DNA of 64,000 nt from Pyronema omphalodes (taxonomy: Eukaryota; Ascomycota; Pezizomycetes; Pezizales; Pyronemataceae). Under the pieces are notes generated by a model, which searched no databases, was not told the origin of the DNA, and saw only the letters and a program-made list of their open reading frames with translations. Positions 14,513 to 24,883 of this stretch are shown here, one piece after another. The position numbers and the translations under genes were made by a program. Numbering within the stretch: position 1 is the first letter of the stretch; the number at the start of each line of letters is the position of its first letter. The stretch lies in NCBI GenBank assembly GCA_024516155.1, contig JAJJXM010000003.1, positions 434,001 through 498,000 of the forward strand, in the 5' to 3' direction.

Positions 14513-16147
14513 ATGTTCAGTTTACTCCGCAACACATCCGCACGTACCGCGCTCCGGACCGCGACCACCACCACTACTCGTCCGGCAACCTTTTTGCGCG
14601 CTGCCCACCAGAGCGCGTTTGACTGGCAGGACCCGCTATTGCTTAGAGAACAGCTTACGGAGGATGAAATTGCCATCCAGCAGACGGCGAGGGATTATTG
14701 TCAGGAGAAGCTTTTTCCTAGAGTTACTGGTGCGTTGGACATTGCTTGGATGGGTGTTGAATTTGGCGGGGTAGAATGGTGGGGTATGATGAGCATGACT
14801 GATGAGACGTTTCAACAGAGGCATACAGAGTAGAGAACTATGACCGCGAGATTCTGCGTGAGATGGGAGAGCTTGGATTGCTCGGAGCCTCAATTGAGGG
14901 CTATGGATGTGCTGGTGTTTCGAACGTTGCGTCTGGAGTAAGTTCAGAAGCTCTCCCACTGCTATCTATCTCTTCTTTGAGAATAATTCTAACATCTTTC
15001 TTCCAGTTAATTACCCGTGAGGTCGAGAGGTAACGAAGATCATTATCCACCGGAACGAAACATCTACTGAAACTGTGGGAAAAAAGAGTCGACTCTGGAT
15101 ACCGTTCTGGAATGTCCGTTCAGAGCTCTTTGGTTATGGGTCCTATTGCCGAGTTTGGAACTGAGGAGCAGAAACAGCGTTTCCTCCCCGGAATGGCCCA
15201 GGGAAAGATCCTTGGATGTTTTGGATTGACTGAGCGTGCGTAGCAAAACTCTCCTCTTTGCCTCTGCTGTATCTATGGCCAGGCCAACCCCAACTGACTC
15301 CCCATAGCTAACCACGGATCTGACCCCGGCTCCATGGAAACCGTCGCCCGCCCCCACCCCACCAAGGAGGGTGTCTACCTTCTCTCCGGCAGCAAGACCT
15401 GGATCACCAACTCCCCCATCGCCGATGTCCTTGTAATCTGGGCTAAGCTCGACGGTGTAATCCGCGGTTTCTTGGTCGAGCGTGCCACCGCCGGCTCCGC
15501 CCTTTCTACCCCCGCCATCAAGAACAAGAACGGACTCCGTGCCTCCATTACCGGAATGATCATGATGGACAACGTTGAGGTTCCCAAGGAGAACTTGCTT
15601 CCCAACATCACTGGACTTCGTGGTCCCTTCAGCTGTCTCAACTCTGCAAGATACGGTATTGCCTGGGGAGTTATGGGTGCGCTTGAGGACTGTCTTGAGC
15701 GTGCTAGAACTTATGCTTTGGAGAGAAAACAGTTCAAGGGACAGCCTCTTGCTAAGTACCAGCTTATTCAGAAGAAGCTTGCAGACGCAAGCACCGATAT
15801 TGCATTTGGATTGTCTGCCGCACTACAGGTCGGAAGACTGAAGGACAAGGGACTTGTGACGCCGGAGATGATTTCTATGATTAAGAGACAGAACTGTGAT
15901 AGAGCTTTGGTTAATGCTAGAGCGTTGCAGGAGATTTTCGGAGGAAATGCTGTCTCGGATGAGTACCAGATTGGTAGACATGTAGCAAACTTGTTTGTTA
16001 CGCAGACGTACGAGGGACAGAGTGATATCCACAGTAAGTGCCTCCAGATTAAGGACGAGGGATGAAGATGGGATAGGGGCTAATCAAGATACCTACGTAG
16101 GTTTGATTTTGGGACGTGCCATTACTGGTGTTCAGGCTTTCTGTTAA
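14513..16147 (+). CDS. Glutaryl-CoA dehydrogenase, mitochondrial
   Basis: FAD-dependent acyl-CoA dehydrogenase that oxidises and decarboxylates glutaryl-CoA to crotonyl-CoA in lysine and tryptophan breakdown; matrix enzyme passing electrons to ETF. Six exons, 14513-14729, 14819-14937, 15007-15029 (only 23 nt), 15087-15235, 15308-16033 and 16101-16147, join to 426 residues. The N-terminal 33 residues are Arg/Thr/Ala-rich with almost no acids, a mitochondrial presequence. The joined protein shows [25 protein letters not shown], the flavin/substrate block [18 protein letters not shown], and the catalytic base Glu405 in TYEGQSDIH. The last intron restores the C-terminus [15 protein letters not shown], typical of GCDH. 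The donor/acceptor pair around the 23-nt exon uses an AAG acceptor, the least certain splice. Confidence 0.94.
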
Positions 16148-17288
16148 AAGGGTTTCTGCAAAACGAATGGGATGATACCACGGGTTTAGTTTTTTTGCTT
16201 TAGAATGCTATTATTGTTCAAGTACAACCAGCAGGTCGATGTGTCTGTGATATCACTTTTCCATAATATTGTGATGACTCGCGGGACCTTCGAGAACTTG
16301 TGTCAATTTGTTGACTCATCCCGAGTTTCCCATGTCACGAGAGTGACTGCAGTCGTTCAAATAAGGTTCGCGTGGGTTGACTGTGTAAGCTTCTTTAAAT
16401 TAAGTGGAGAGTACAGGGCTCATCCCATCCGTGTTCTTTATATTGTGTATCGCATGATAAGATCTCGGGATGACACAGATCAGTCACCACACCCACCTCC
16501 GAATCATCACGGGTGCAAAAACCTCGAACACAAGGGGGAAACACTACATTTCTTCTTCTGTCTGATTTCGAGAAAAATGTGACTGCCTTTCGCAGATTCG
16601 TCTCGAATTAGACGAGATGTTTTATTTAGGGGAGCTCAGACTAGTGGTTTTTTGCCGGGTTTTGGGGATAATATTTCACGAAGTTTTAATGCCGAAACTT
16701 CTTGGAAGCCCTCTTATGTTGAATATTTTCCGAAGATGCTCCTCCGTTGTTTTATTTATTTTTTTGTAAAGTTTTCGGCGGTTTCTCTTCAGAAAGTTTC
16801 TCCCCCACCCTGGGTAAAAAGCGAAGTTCCCTCATCATGTCTTAAAGCTACACATTCCGCGATGCTCCGCTCCACTCGCTAGTGTGCTCATGACGCGTAA
16901 CCAACTGGTCGCGCTTGAAACCACGCTCAGCTGCTTGGGACTATTTACAGCTTCAGCACATCAGCTCATCAGCTCATCGACTCTATACGGAGATATGGTC
17001 ACAGGGGCATAAGGCTGAAACCCCCTCGAAATTTCCACGCCGCTCATCCAAAACGAGACAGGAGATGAACCAATAAATAGCAAAAGGCGTAAACATATAA
17101 AGTGACAAATTAATGTGTGTTTTTTTTTTTTGCGACGATCTGCTCTTTCCCCCCTTTGTCGTAGCTTTACGTAGCTTTGCATAGCTTCGCATAGCTTTGC
17201 TAGTCTCCCAATAACAGACATAACAGGCATAAGACAAAACCGCATATCTATTTTTTATTCCCGCCGGCTCACAATCGAAGCGCGATCA
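16148..17288. other. Intergenic stretch
   Basis: Between glutaryl-CoA dehydrogenase and the PI-PLC gene. Contains a short imperfect repeat of GTAGCTTTRCRTAGCTTYGC at about 17159-17200. No supported gene; scattered frames of 70-125 codons lack domains. Confidence 0.55.
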
Positions 17289-18776
17289 ATGGGTTCCTGT
17301 TCTTCCTGTCCCTCTCCCTCCACACCTAACCATCCGATGCCATCGCCAACATTAAACCTCCGCAACCTCACCTCCACCAAACTACACCTAATCCAAACCA
17401 CGCGAATCCCCGCCCCAGCTCCCCCCAAACCAATCCCAGTAACAAAATCCAACCTCACAAACGTCTCCAACCTAGGCCATCATGTTAGCCATAACCTCAC
17501 CTCCTTATTACGACGCACACCCATTACTACGTTAATCCCCGTTTCTGCACCAACTTCCGCGGCTATTGCTGCTGCGGCTGCCGCCGCCGAGGTTAGGGAT
17601 ATTCTCATCATCATTCAACCTTATGAAACAGCTGGCACGGGAATGAATTTAGACGAAGACACGATACGGATTGAGTTTGAAGCACGAAACCCTCATTCTG
17701 GGGAAATATCCGGAAAGTTTCGGTTCGAGATAAAGTTTACCTCGAAATTGGAACTGCAAATCCTACCGTTAGGAATAGTTGGGGATATGGCTTTGACGGG
17801 TGTTTATCATAAAGATAGAGCTACCTTGGCAATTGTTTCTAATGCTAGCTTGGAAAATTGGATGGGGAAATTAGGAGATCAGGTTAATGTTGCGAGATTG
17901 AGTATGCCGGGAACTCATAATAGTCCAACTTGTCATACGGCCTTACCGTCGGTTAGATGCCAGGCGGTTTCGGTCACTGAACAGTTGAGGCATGGTGTTA
18001 GGTTTCTTGATATTCGAGTCCAGCCCGGAGGAAAGGAACTGGAGTTGGTGCATGGTGCTTTCCCTATCGCCTTATCCGGGAAAAAGCTCCTGAAAGATGT
18101 TATGAATGAATGCTATGCATTCCTGGATAGGAACCGTACAGAGACTATTATCGTCTCGTTGAAAAGAGAAGGAACGGGAAAAACTAATGATCAGAGCTTT
18201 AGTAAGGATATAAAACGAGATGTCATCGATAAAAGAAGCGGGAGTTGGTTTACTGAACCCCGGATCCCGAAGCTGGGAGAGGCAAGAGGGAAATGTATAT
18301 TATTCCGACGGTATGATATCGACGACTCACTCCGAGGGGATAATGAAGGTAGAGGCCATGGAATTGATGCGGCGAATTGGGCTTATAATACACCCAACTA
18401 TACAACACCTTCCGGGATTTGTGTACAAGATTTCTGCGAAGTGGCGGAAACGGAAAATATTAACAAAAAAGTACAATACATCAAAGAACACCTGGAAAGA
18501 AGTTGTGAGGGGATTTTGCTGGCGGAAAGGGAAAATAGAGACCCCCCACTTTTTGTCAATTTTCTGTCGGCTTCGAATTTTTGGAAGGTTGGTTGCTGGC
18601 CGGATAGGATTGCGGAAAAGATTAATCCTCAGATTTGTGAACATCTCGCGGTCGATCATAGGGTGGATAATGGGAAGGCCGGAACGGGTGTGGTTATTTA
18701 TGATTTTGTGGGAGATGATGGGAATTGGGCAGTTACGAAATTGGTTGTGGGAATGAATGGCGGACTGCTGATTTAA
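17289..18776 (+). CDS. PI-PLC X-domain protein with N-terminal acylation motif
   Basis: Single exon, 495 residues. Residues about 195-480 match the phosphatidylinositol-specific phospholipase C X domain of the single-domain (bacterial-like) type, which cleaves PI without calcium. The two catalytic histidines are present: His210 in SMPGTHNS and His255 in LELVHGAF. So are Asp241 and Arg243 in FLDIRV, equivalent to the Asp/Arg pair of Bacillus PI-PLC. The N-terminus MGSCSSC has Gly2 and Ser6, the N-myristoylation pattern, with Cys4 and Cys7 available for palmitoylation; there is no signal peptide. Residues 8-100 are low-complexity, Pro/Thr-rich with a poly-Ala run (91-100), and residues 105-190 form a beta-rich region I cannot assign. 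Inference: an intracellular membrane-anchored enzyme, unlike secreted bacterial relatives. Confidence 0.88.
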   Translation: MGSCSSCPSPSTPNHPMPSPTLNLRNLTSTKLHLIQTTRIPAPAPPKPIPVTKSNLTNVSNLGHHVSHNLTSLLRRTPITTLIPVSAPTSAAIAAAAAAAEVRDILIIIQPYETAGTGMNLDEDTIRIEFEARNPHSGEISGKFRFEIKFTSKLELQILPLGIVGDMALTGVYHKDRATLAIVSNASLENWMGKLGDQVNVARLSMPGTHNSPTCHTALPSVRCQAVSVTEQLRHGVRFLDIRVQPGGKELELVHGAFPIALSGKKLLKDVMNECYAFLDRNRTETIIVSLKREGTGKTNDQSFSKDIKRDVIDKRSGSWFTEPRIPKLGEARGKCILFRRYDIDDSLRGDNEGRGHGIDAANWAYNTPNYTTPSGICVQDFCEVAETENINKKVQYIKEHLERSCEGILLAERENRDPPLFVNFLSASNFWKVGCWPDRIAEKINPQICEHLAVDHRVDNGKAGTGVVIYDFVGDDGNWAVTKLVVGMNGGLLI

Positions 18777-18811
18777 GGGGTCTGGGTTGGGAACGCTGGT
18801 TTTGGGGAGGG

Positions 18812-18898
18812 GGAGGGGTGGGAAGTCGTGGGAGGGGGAGTAGTGATGGAGTGGGAGGGGGAGTAGTGATGGAGTGATGGAGTGGGAGGGGGAGTTAG
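18812..18898 (+). repeat. G-rich minisatellite
   Basis: About three imperfect copies of a unit containing GGGAGGGGGAG followed by TAGTGATGGAGT (near 23 bp). Runs of G are suitable for quadruplex formation on the plus strand. Confidence 0.75.
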
Positions 18899-19529
18899 AG
18901 TCAGTATGGAGTGGATAAACGGCGTTAATGTATTGGCGAATATGAAATCGAGCTGGATTCTCGGATAATTCATGATCTGGATGGACTTTTTACTGTGGTT
19001 CACTTTACATTTTGTATTTTTTATACCTAGATCAAGCGTTGGAAACTAAAGACATCAATAATGATTCCCCAACCATTTATTACATTTCTATCGATCTTAC
19101 AACTTGTCCAAAAAGTGAGGATTATTTAAACTTCAAAAAAAAAATACTCCATTTTAAGGTGTAGGGGATGTAATTTATTGTTGTAGCAATTATCTAAGCT
19201 TAACTTTTTTTTTAACTGTTCTAACTCTTCTATCCAAGAAAAAAAAAAGGAACAAAAGAAATGAATATATTGAATACATGTTAATTACACCCTCTAAAAC
19301 TTCAGCGAGTCGGGGTAATATCAGTAGTCCTAAACTTTAACTTCGTGATTTTTGATTATTTTGTGCTTTCAACTATAAATCGATATGAATCCTACATATT
19401 TTCATATCATCCGTTTCAAAAGAAAAGAACAGTCATTAAGTACCTATCATCCTAAAAATAAAAAACTCCAAAGTAATATCCCAGATATATGTATCCCATT
19501 CCCAATTATCCCTTTCAACGCCATTATTT

Positions 19530-19656
19530 CCCACCCCTCCTCCTCCCCTCCTCCTCCCCTCCTCCTCCCTTCCTCCTGCCCTCCTCCTCCCCTCCTCCTC
19601 CCTCTTCCCCCTCCCTCTTCCCCCCCCCCCCTCCCCCACCACCGCCCCTCATCCCC
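19530..19656 (+). repeat. (CCT)n polypyrimidine tract
   Basis: Nearly pure CCT/CTT-type repeat with an uninterrupted C run near 19616-19631. It begins directly after the stop codon of the UBR7-like gene, so it forms GGA-rich 3' UTR sequence in that transcript. The long plus-strand frames across it are artefacts of composition. Confidence 0.85.
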
Positions 19657-21472
19657 TCATTTCCTCCCCCTCCCATTCTTCAACCCCTCAAAAAGATCCT
19701 TCACATCCTCACTCCCAACGACTCTTCCCTCCTTCGCAAAAGGCGTCAAAAACGCCTTCACACTCTCCTTCAAATTATTATAAGCCAACACTCCCTCGAT
19801 AGCCTTAACTCTATCCATAGTATTCAACGCCTTTTCGCCTTCGTCATACATACTACCGGTTGGACTTGGACTCCTGGAAACTGGGGGAGTGTAGGATTCT
19901 TCTTCTTCCAGGAGGACGGGGTGGTGGAGGAGGTTGGGGTAGCAGGTTATGCATCGACAGATTATGGAGCGGAAGTTGGACGGGAGGAGGAGGGAGAAGG
20001 AAGCAGGGAGGGAAGAAGAGGAGGAGGAGGAGAAGGGGGGGAGGATACAGCCGGGTTTTTGTGGGGGGTCTGCATCGGTTGAGTTGGGTGGGATAGGGGT
20101 GGGTTCAATGTTGCCCGCAGCGTCATCCATGGAGATATCACCACCCTCAGCGCGAGCACGCTTCACAGGGGATTGTCCTCCATTTTCTTCAGCATCATCT
20201 TCGGCTTTTCTTTTACCCGGCTGAGAAGCTTGTTCGACCTCCTTGCAAGCTACGGTATTTGGGGCCCCCACCAAGGTCTTGGTGGGGTTTCGGTCCAGGG
20301 CAAAGAATCCTTCTAATGAAACCCAACGACGGAGCCATGGGTTTGCGTCTACGCAGCGGAAACAGATCATGTGGCCGAAATCTTTGGGGTATCCGAGAGA
20401 TAGGGCGCGTTTATCTTCGTCGTCATCGTCATCGTCATCGTCTTCTTCTTCTGTTACGGCTGGGTTGGAAATGGTGGGATCGGTGATATCGGGGTTCTGG
20501 GCGGTGGATTCGGATCCTTCGGCGGGTTTGGAGTTGAGATTCTCGGCGGTTTGGAAGGCTTGGTTGTCGGTTGAAGCAGTTGTCGTCTGAGCTTCTTCAG
20601 CTTTCTCAGCTGTCTTATCGCTTTCCTCGGCATCTCCAGTCTTCGTTTCCTTCATCTCCGTAGCTTCACCTTGCTTAAACTTATACGTCTTATGATAACT
20701 CGGTGGCTCCTGTCCAACCAAACAAGTATCATGAAACCAATCCTCCCTACACTGGTCACCCAAGAGACACTGATGCATCATCCCCACCTCCTTCTCCGGT
20801 TCATAAACAATTTCACAACAACAGAACCTCCCCCAAAAGTTCTGATTATACCTATACCCCTCCATATCCTGCTTCTTCTCCCCCTGTTGTTTAGTAGCTT
20901 CATCCGCCGTAACTTCACCACTCTTCTCACCCTCCCCAGCCGTCTTCCGAACTTCACATCTACTCCCCGGTAGCTTATTGGTTCCACATTCACACATAGT
21001 CCCCCGTTTCTCGAAAATCTCAACTAGCTCATGATCTCCATGACAGGCAATGGAGCAAGCATAGCAAAGCGCCGCTGCGCCATGGGTTTTTGTCTCGCAG
21101 AATCCAGGCGGGGTAGTTGGTTCGAGAGGAGTACAGGTTCGGCAGGCATAAATTGGTTGGCGGAGGAGACCGAGAGGTCGCGTGCAGGAGGAGAAGCTGT
21201 AGGGTAGGGTTTCGCGGGCTTCGGATTCGAGGGCGAGTTGATAGGATATGAAACTATGGAGGAGAGAAGCGGTTAGCTATGGATACAGGTTTACGTGATG
21301 AGTGACGTCAGAATGGCAGATGGCGAGGTAAGGGAAGGGAAGATGGTGGGGTAGATAAGATGAGGTATCATGACGGAGTAGAGCGCTATAAAAGCTATCT
21401 CATTAAAATGTAAGGGGAGCTGTCAACTTACTCCATCGCCGTAACCGAATCTCCGGCCATGGTGTCCGCCAT
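19657..21472 (-). CDS. UBR7-like UBR-box and PHD-finger protein
   Basis: Related to human UBR7 and fission yeast Mlo2, proteins with a UBR box (N-degron or histone reader) and a PHD-like finger, implicated in histone ubiquitylation in animals. Exon 1 (21432-21472) encodes only MADTMAGDSVTAM; after a 178-nt intron, exon 2 (19657-21253) completes 545 residues. The Cys/His-rich UBR box covers about residues 48-115 (ACRTCTP...CYACSIACHGDHELVE...CECGTNKL). The PHD-like region starts at NQNFWGRFCCC (about 150), runs through WFHDTC (about 190), and resumes at GHMICFRCVDANPW after an acidic insert with eight consecutive Asp. A KRKAEDD/PVKRARAE stretch looks like a nuclear signal. The C-terminal block FRSIICRCITCYPNLLHHPVLLEEEESY is the conserved UBR7 tail. 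The name rests on domain order; E3 activity is not shown by sequence. Confidence 0.88.
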
Positions 21473-22151
21473 GTTTCTTAGCTGTGGAGTTTTGTAGTTT
21501 TCTCGAAAACTGGTAATAGATTGAGTTTACAAGACAAGGCGGGGCAAGTTTAGGTAGTCCGCAGGCTGCTCGGGGGAGGGTGTGGGAACGGGATTGTAGA
21601 ACGAGTTTGGAGAATCCGCGACGTGTGCGACGCGTCGTGGGCCGTTAGGTAATCTTTTTGCAGGGGGTAGGTGACAGTTGGGCTTAACGGGGCGCGCGCG
21701 AGGCGAGATGTCACGCTAGGGGTTAGGTGTAAAAAGGCTACTTCGATGAAGCGGGCGGCCGTTGGCGTTTTGGCGTGCGATGAGCTCGGCGTCTCGGGCG
21801 TTCACATTTTCGCGGAAAAGCTAACTTAAAGGGCGACAAGGTTTGTTCTAGAACAGCCCATATCAAAATAAATATTACGAAAAGGCAAAGCGAAATGAAT
21901 TTGATAATTTCATCGAATTGACAAGGTTAACTTTTGGAAATAAAGTACAAAATAGGTTGGAAAAATAATTCGAGAATATGTATCTAGGCTCAGAAAATTT
22001 TTAGATGTAACTTTACAATTAAGTAAAGACTATTGTTAGAGTTGGCGCTAGTTATGTAGTAAGTATATCTTAATGAAAATTATTTTGCAGTCTGGGAATT
22101 TGAAGTGAAAATCAGTTGCTGTAAATCCCGGATAAATCCCAAACTGTAAGG
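21473..22151. other. Intergenic between UBR7-like and RRM-like genes
   Basis: Contains the UBR7-like promoter (21473-21700, GC-rich, including GCGCGC) and an AT-rich stretch holding the 3' region of the RRM-like gene. No gene seen. Confidence 0.6.
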
Positions 22152-23166
22152 CTAAGCACCCGTCATCGGAAGTTCGCATCTAAAAACTGGTTACCATCGT
22201 TTCAGTTGTCTTCTTGAGAAGAACTTACGGGTCATCTCCATAGGTGATGTTGCATTCTTCGAGGACAGCAAGTCTTGTTAGAACAGCAAAAGCCTTGATA
22301 GCAGTCTCGGTTTTTCCATAAATGATGCGGCCCTCCTTGTATCCCTTGGAGTTTTTTCTCACACCGGCAAGCTGAAAATCAAATATTCCAAAGAACTTCG
22401 CAATTTGCTGCATAAGCTGATCTTCGGTTTTGTCCTCGAGCCAAGCTAAATCAGTAGTAGGGTTGAGTCTTTTCAGTGCCTGTTTGAGCTGGGCCACGTC
22501 TTCAATACCGACAATCCGAACGATCCTTCGGGCACCCTTTTCAATTGCTTCCCGAATTCTTCCGGGAATAATGTCGACCATCGTCGATTGATCTACAAAG
22601 AGAACCGTCCCCTTATACTCAATTCCATTGTCAGTTCTTGCAAGAAATTTATCAGCAGTCCCCTGATCAAAAAAGTGGACCAAAGCCTTGCCGTGCTCCC
22701 TAATATCAAAGCGTTCGACGATTCCAGTTCCAGCACAGATAGCAGAAATATCAGCGAGAGTAGCTTGAGGGGGTAAACCACTGATGATGACGCTTCTCTT
22801 CTGACCGGGTGCTCTCGATCTTCTCTCAGCCTGAGGCCAGGCTGCGAACTGTAATCCGGATGTATTGACGTTAGGAGAAATGTTTGGCACTAAATTGTTA
22901 TCCGCATCGCCGAGTACGAACGGCTTTCTGGCTCCCTGTTCAGTTGGTCTGTCCGGAGTAATAGAACCTCTAGGGACCGGCCTAGCTTCGGGGGCTTTGT
23001 ATGGAGAGACCGGGAATACAGCCGAGCGTGGGGAAGGTGGAACACGGGTTGCAGTTGAACCAGGTCGGCCGTACTTGTAGGGATCAAAGGTGCCGCGGGG
23101 TTGAGGAGCGGTGTTTCCTTGGTTCGTCGCTTCGTTGTCCGTAGATGTGTTTTTTGGTGTATGCAT
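22152..23166 (-). CDS. RRM-like RNA-binding protein of unknown role
   Basis: Exons 22229-23166 and 22152-22179 give 321 residues. Residues about 120-195 form a single RRM-like fold: KRSVIISGLPPQATLADISAI reads as the RNP2 strand and helix, and GKALVHFFDQGTADKFL as the RNP1 strand, with the usual aromatic positions only partly kept. The N-terminal 115 residues are Pro/Arg/Ser-rich and disordered (FDPYKYGRPGSTATRVPPSPRS). A second folded part (about 200-310) contains helices around KQALKRLNPTTDLAWLEDK and is not recognised. The donor of the last intron, GTAAGT, itself supplies an in-frame TAA: unspliced mRNA ends ...YGDDP, spliced mRNA ends ...YGDDPCELPMTGA. I chose MHTPKN as start because the upstream in-frame extension looks like 5' UTR. 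Confidence 0.75.
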
Positions 23167-24883
23167 TGTTAGTTCTTGAGTATATAGATGCTGCTGCTGC
23201 GAGATGATGATGAGATACTGCAAGTAATCTATCTGTGAGAGATGTGAGATAACTTTGTTTTCTAGCGAGGCCCGATGTCGATTCACTGTGCTCCGATTTG
23301 AAGATGTGAAGCGATGGGTGACTATGCTCGCGGCGACGAAAGCGGAAGTGGAGCACAAACAGCCAGCGGTCCTCCACGGGTTCTTCCATTGCTATTGTCG
23401 TTTGTTGTGGTCCATCGTGGGGGTTGAGTGGATTACCAATCCAGCGGGTTTCAACATGCATAATTCGGTTTGCTGTTGGTTGGAAGTGTGAAATTTGTGC
23501 TCCTGTGATATTCCCGATATGCATCCGATGCAGGCGGCAATTAAATAACTCAACAATTTAACAAATTATCATAGAAACACCTAGAAATAATCCCAAATGT
23601 TTGGTAACGAGAGTAACACTTAACTTTGTGTTGCAATGCTGTTGTGTTGCGGGGGTTGAATGGAATAACATCAACATATTCAAAACAGTCTTTCATGTCG
23701 CCATCACTCGAAGCGAGAAACGTGTAACCCACAGCTCTCTGTCCTTCCTTTTGCACACAAATGTTCAAGCCAAATGATATCTCCGGAATCCCTAACTCCG
23801 TTGATTTCCCGACACCAAGGCCCGCTTGGCAGCAGTTTGCGAAATAGCCTGGCCTGCTGAGTTAAAATTGGTCGCCAAAAGCGCCTAAGCACTTCGGCCG
23901 ATCTCGCAATCCTTACGCTTCAGAGTGCCGCTTGTAGTTACAGCGATGTTTCCCGTCCGTCCATGCATGCCCAAGGCATGTCAACCTGGTTTTCAGCTGA
24001 TCGGGCTGGCGTAGAAATACATATAAATCACGTTGATCGATGGTCCGGAATTGTTTGACGCGAGAATAGTGTCGAACGTGTCCGTAGTTCTCTCCTTGGT
24101 TCCTACGGAGGCGACACTCAAGAAGTTTAGATTCTTTGATTACTGCCCTACAATGATACTGAAGAGGATTAGATGCTTTATAATTGCCCCTCTAATGATT
24201 CCAAAGGAGTTTAGATGCTTGATAATTGCTCCTCTAGTGATACTCAGGAAGTATGGGTAACGGTTTGGTTTATTGATAATTGGCCCTCTGACGATACTCG
24301 AAAAAGTTTAGAGTATTGATAATTGCCCCTCTGGCAATACCTAGAAAAGTTTAGGTTATTGATGCTTTTCCTCTAGCCATACTTTAAAAAGGTTAGATTA
24401 TTATGAATTACCCCTCTAGAGACCTCCAACAAACAAAAACCCCTCTGATCTCCAGCTGCCCCCCTCCCCCCTCGCCCATCCCCCCTCCTTCCATCCCACC
24501 CCAACCAAAATAGAACCATCCGACGCCTCTGTCGCCCCTTCCGCTCACACCAAGCTAGAATAGCTGCTTCGGATGCAACCATCCCACATGACCCGTGGCC
24601 GCAACACACAGCAGAGCAGGGGGTGTGATTGCGCGAGTCCGAGTTTTTCGATCTTTCAAAAAGTGATCCCTTCGCCGAGCTTGTTGAATTGAATTGGTTT
24701 TTGAACTGCCGAGTCGTGTCTACATACCAACGATATCTGGACATATTACAGTCGGCAATCGGATCCTTCAACTCGGTCAGCACGAAACTTTCAATCCGGC
24801 CGCAGAAATACCTACGGAATACCGGTTCACCGAAATCACGAAAGAGAAGAGGATTGGGAAACATTTACACAGAAGAGTTAACA
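23167..24883. other. Divergent intergenic region with 43-bp minisatellite
   Basis: Separates the divergently transcribed RRM-like and methyltransferase genes. Frames at 23084-23524, 24373-24864 and 24629-25081 are unsupported. The main structure is the degenerate minisatellite at 24112-24421. Confidence 0.6.
24112..24421 (+). repeat. Degenerate 43-bp minisatellite, about seven copies
   Basis: Units start near 24112, 24155, 24198, 24240, 24294, 24337 and 24380. Each has a core GATACT..GAA(A/G)AGTTTAGA followed by TTGATAATTGCCCCTCT. The fourth unit carries about 11 extra bases. Copies differ by 15-30 percent, so the array is old. Confidence 0.85.

Larger units (their letters stand above)
18777..19656. 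other. Convergent intergenic region with low-complexity tracts
   Basis: Lies between the 3' ends of the PI-PLC and UBR7-like genes. It begins with a G-rich minisatellite, passes through AT-rich DNA (19000-19490), and ends in a polypyrimidine tract that abuts the UBR7-like stop codon. No gene. Confidence 0.7.

Noticed and set aside
19385..20082. Plus-strand frames rich in Pro, Ser and Gly
   Set aside because: They run through the CCT tract and the antisense of the UBR7-like gene; composition alone explains them.
23084..23524. 146-codon minus-strand frame upstream of the RRM-like gene
   Set aside because: Overlaps the chosen start region in another frame, has no domain and no splice link.
24112..24421. 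Considered as a CRISPR array
   Set aside because: Head-to-tail degenerate repeats without unique spacers of constant size, in a eukaryotic nuclear genome.
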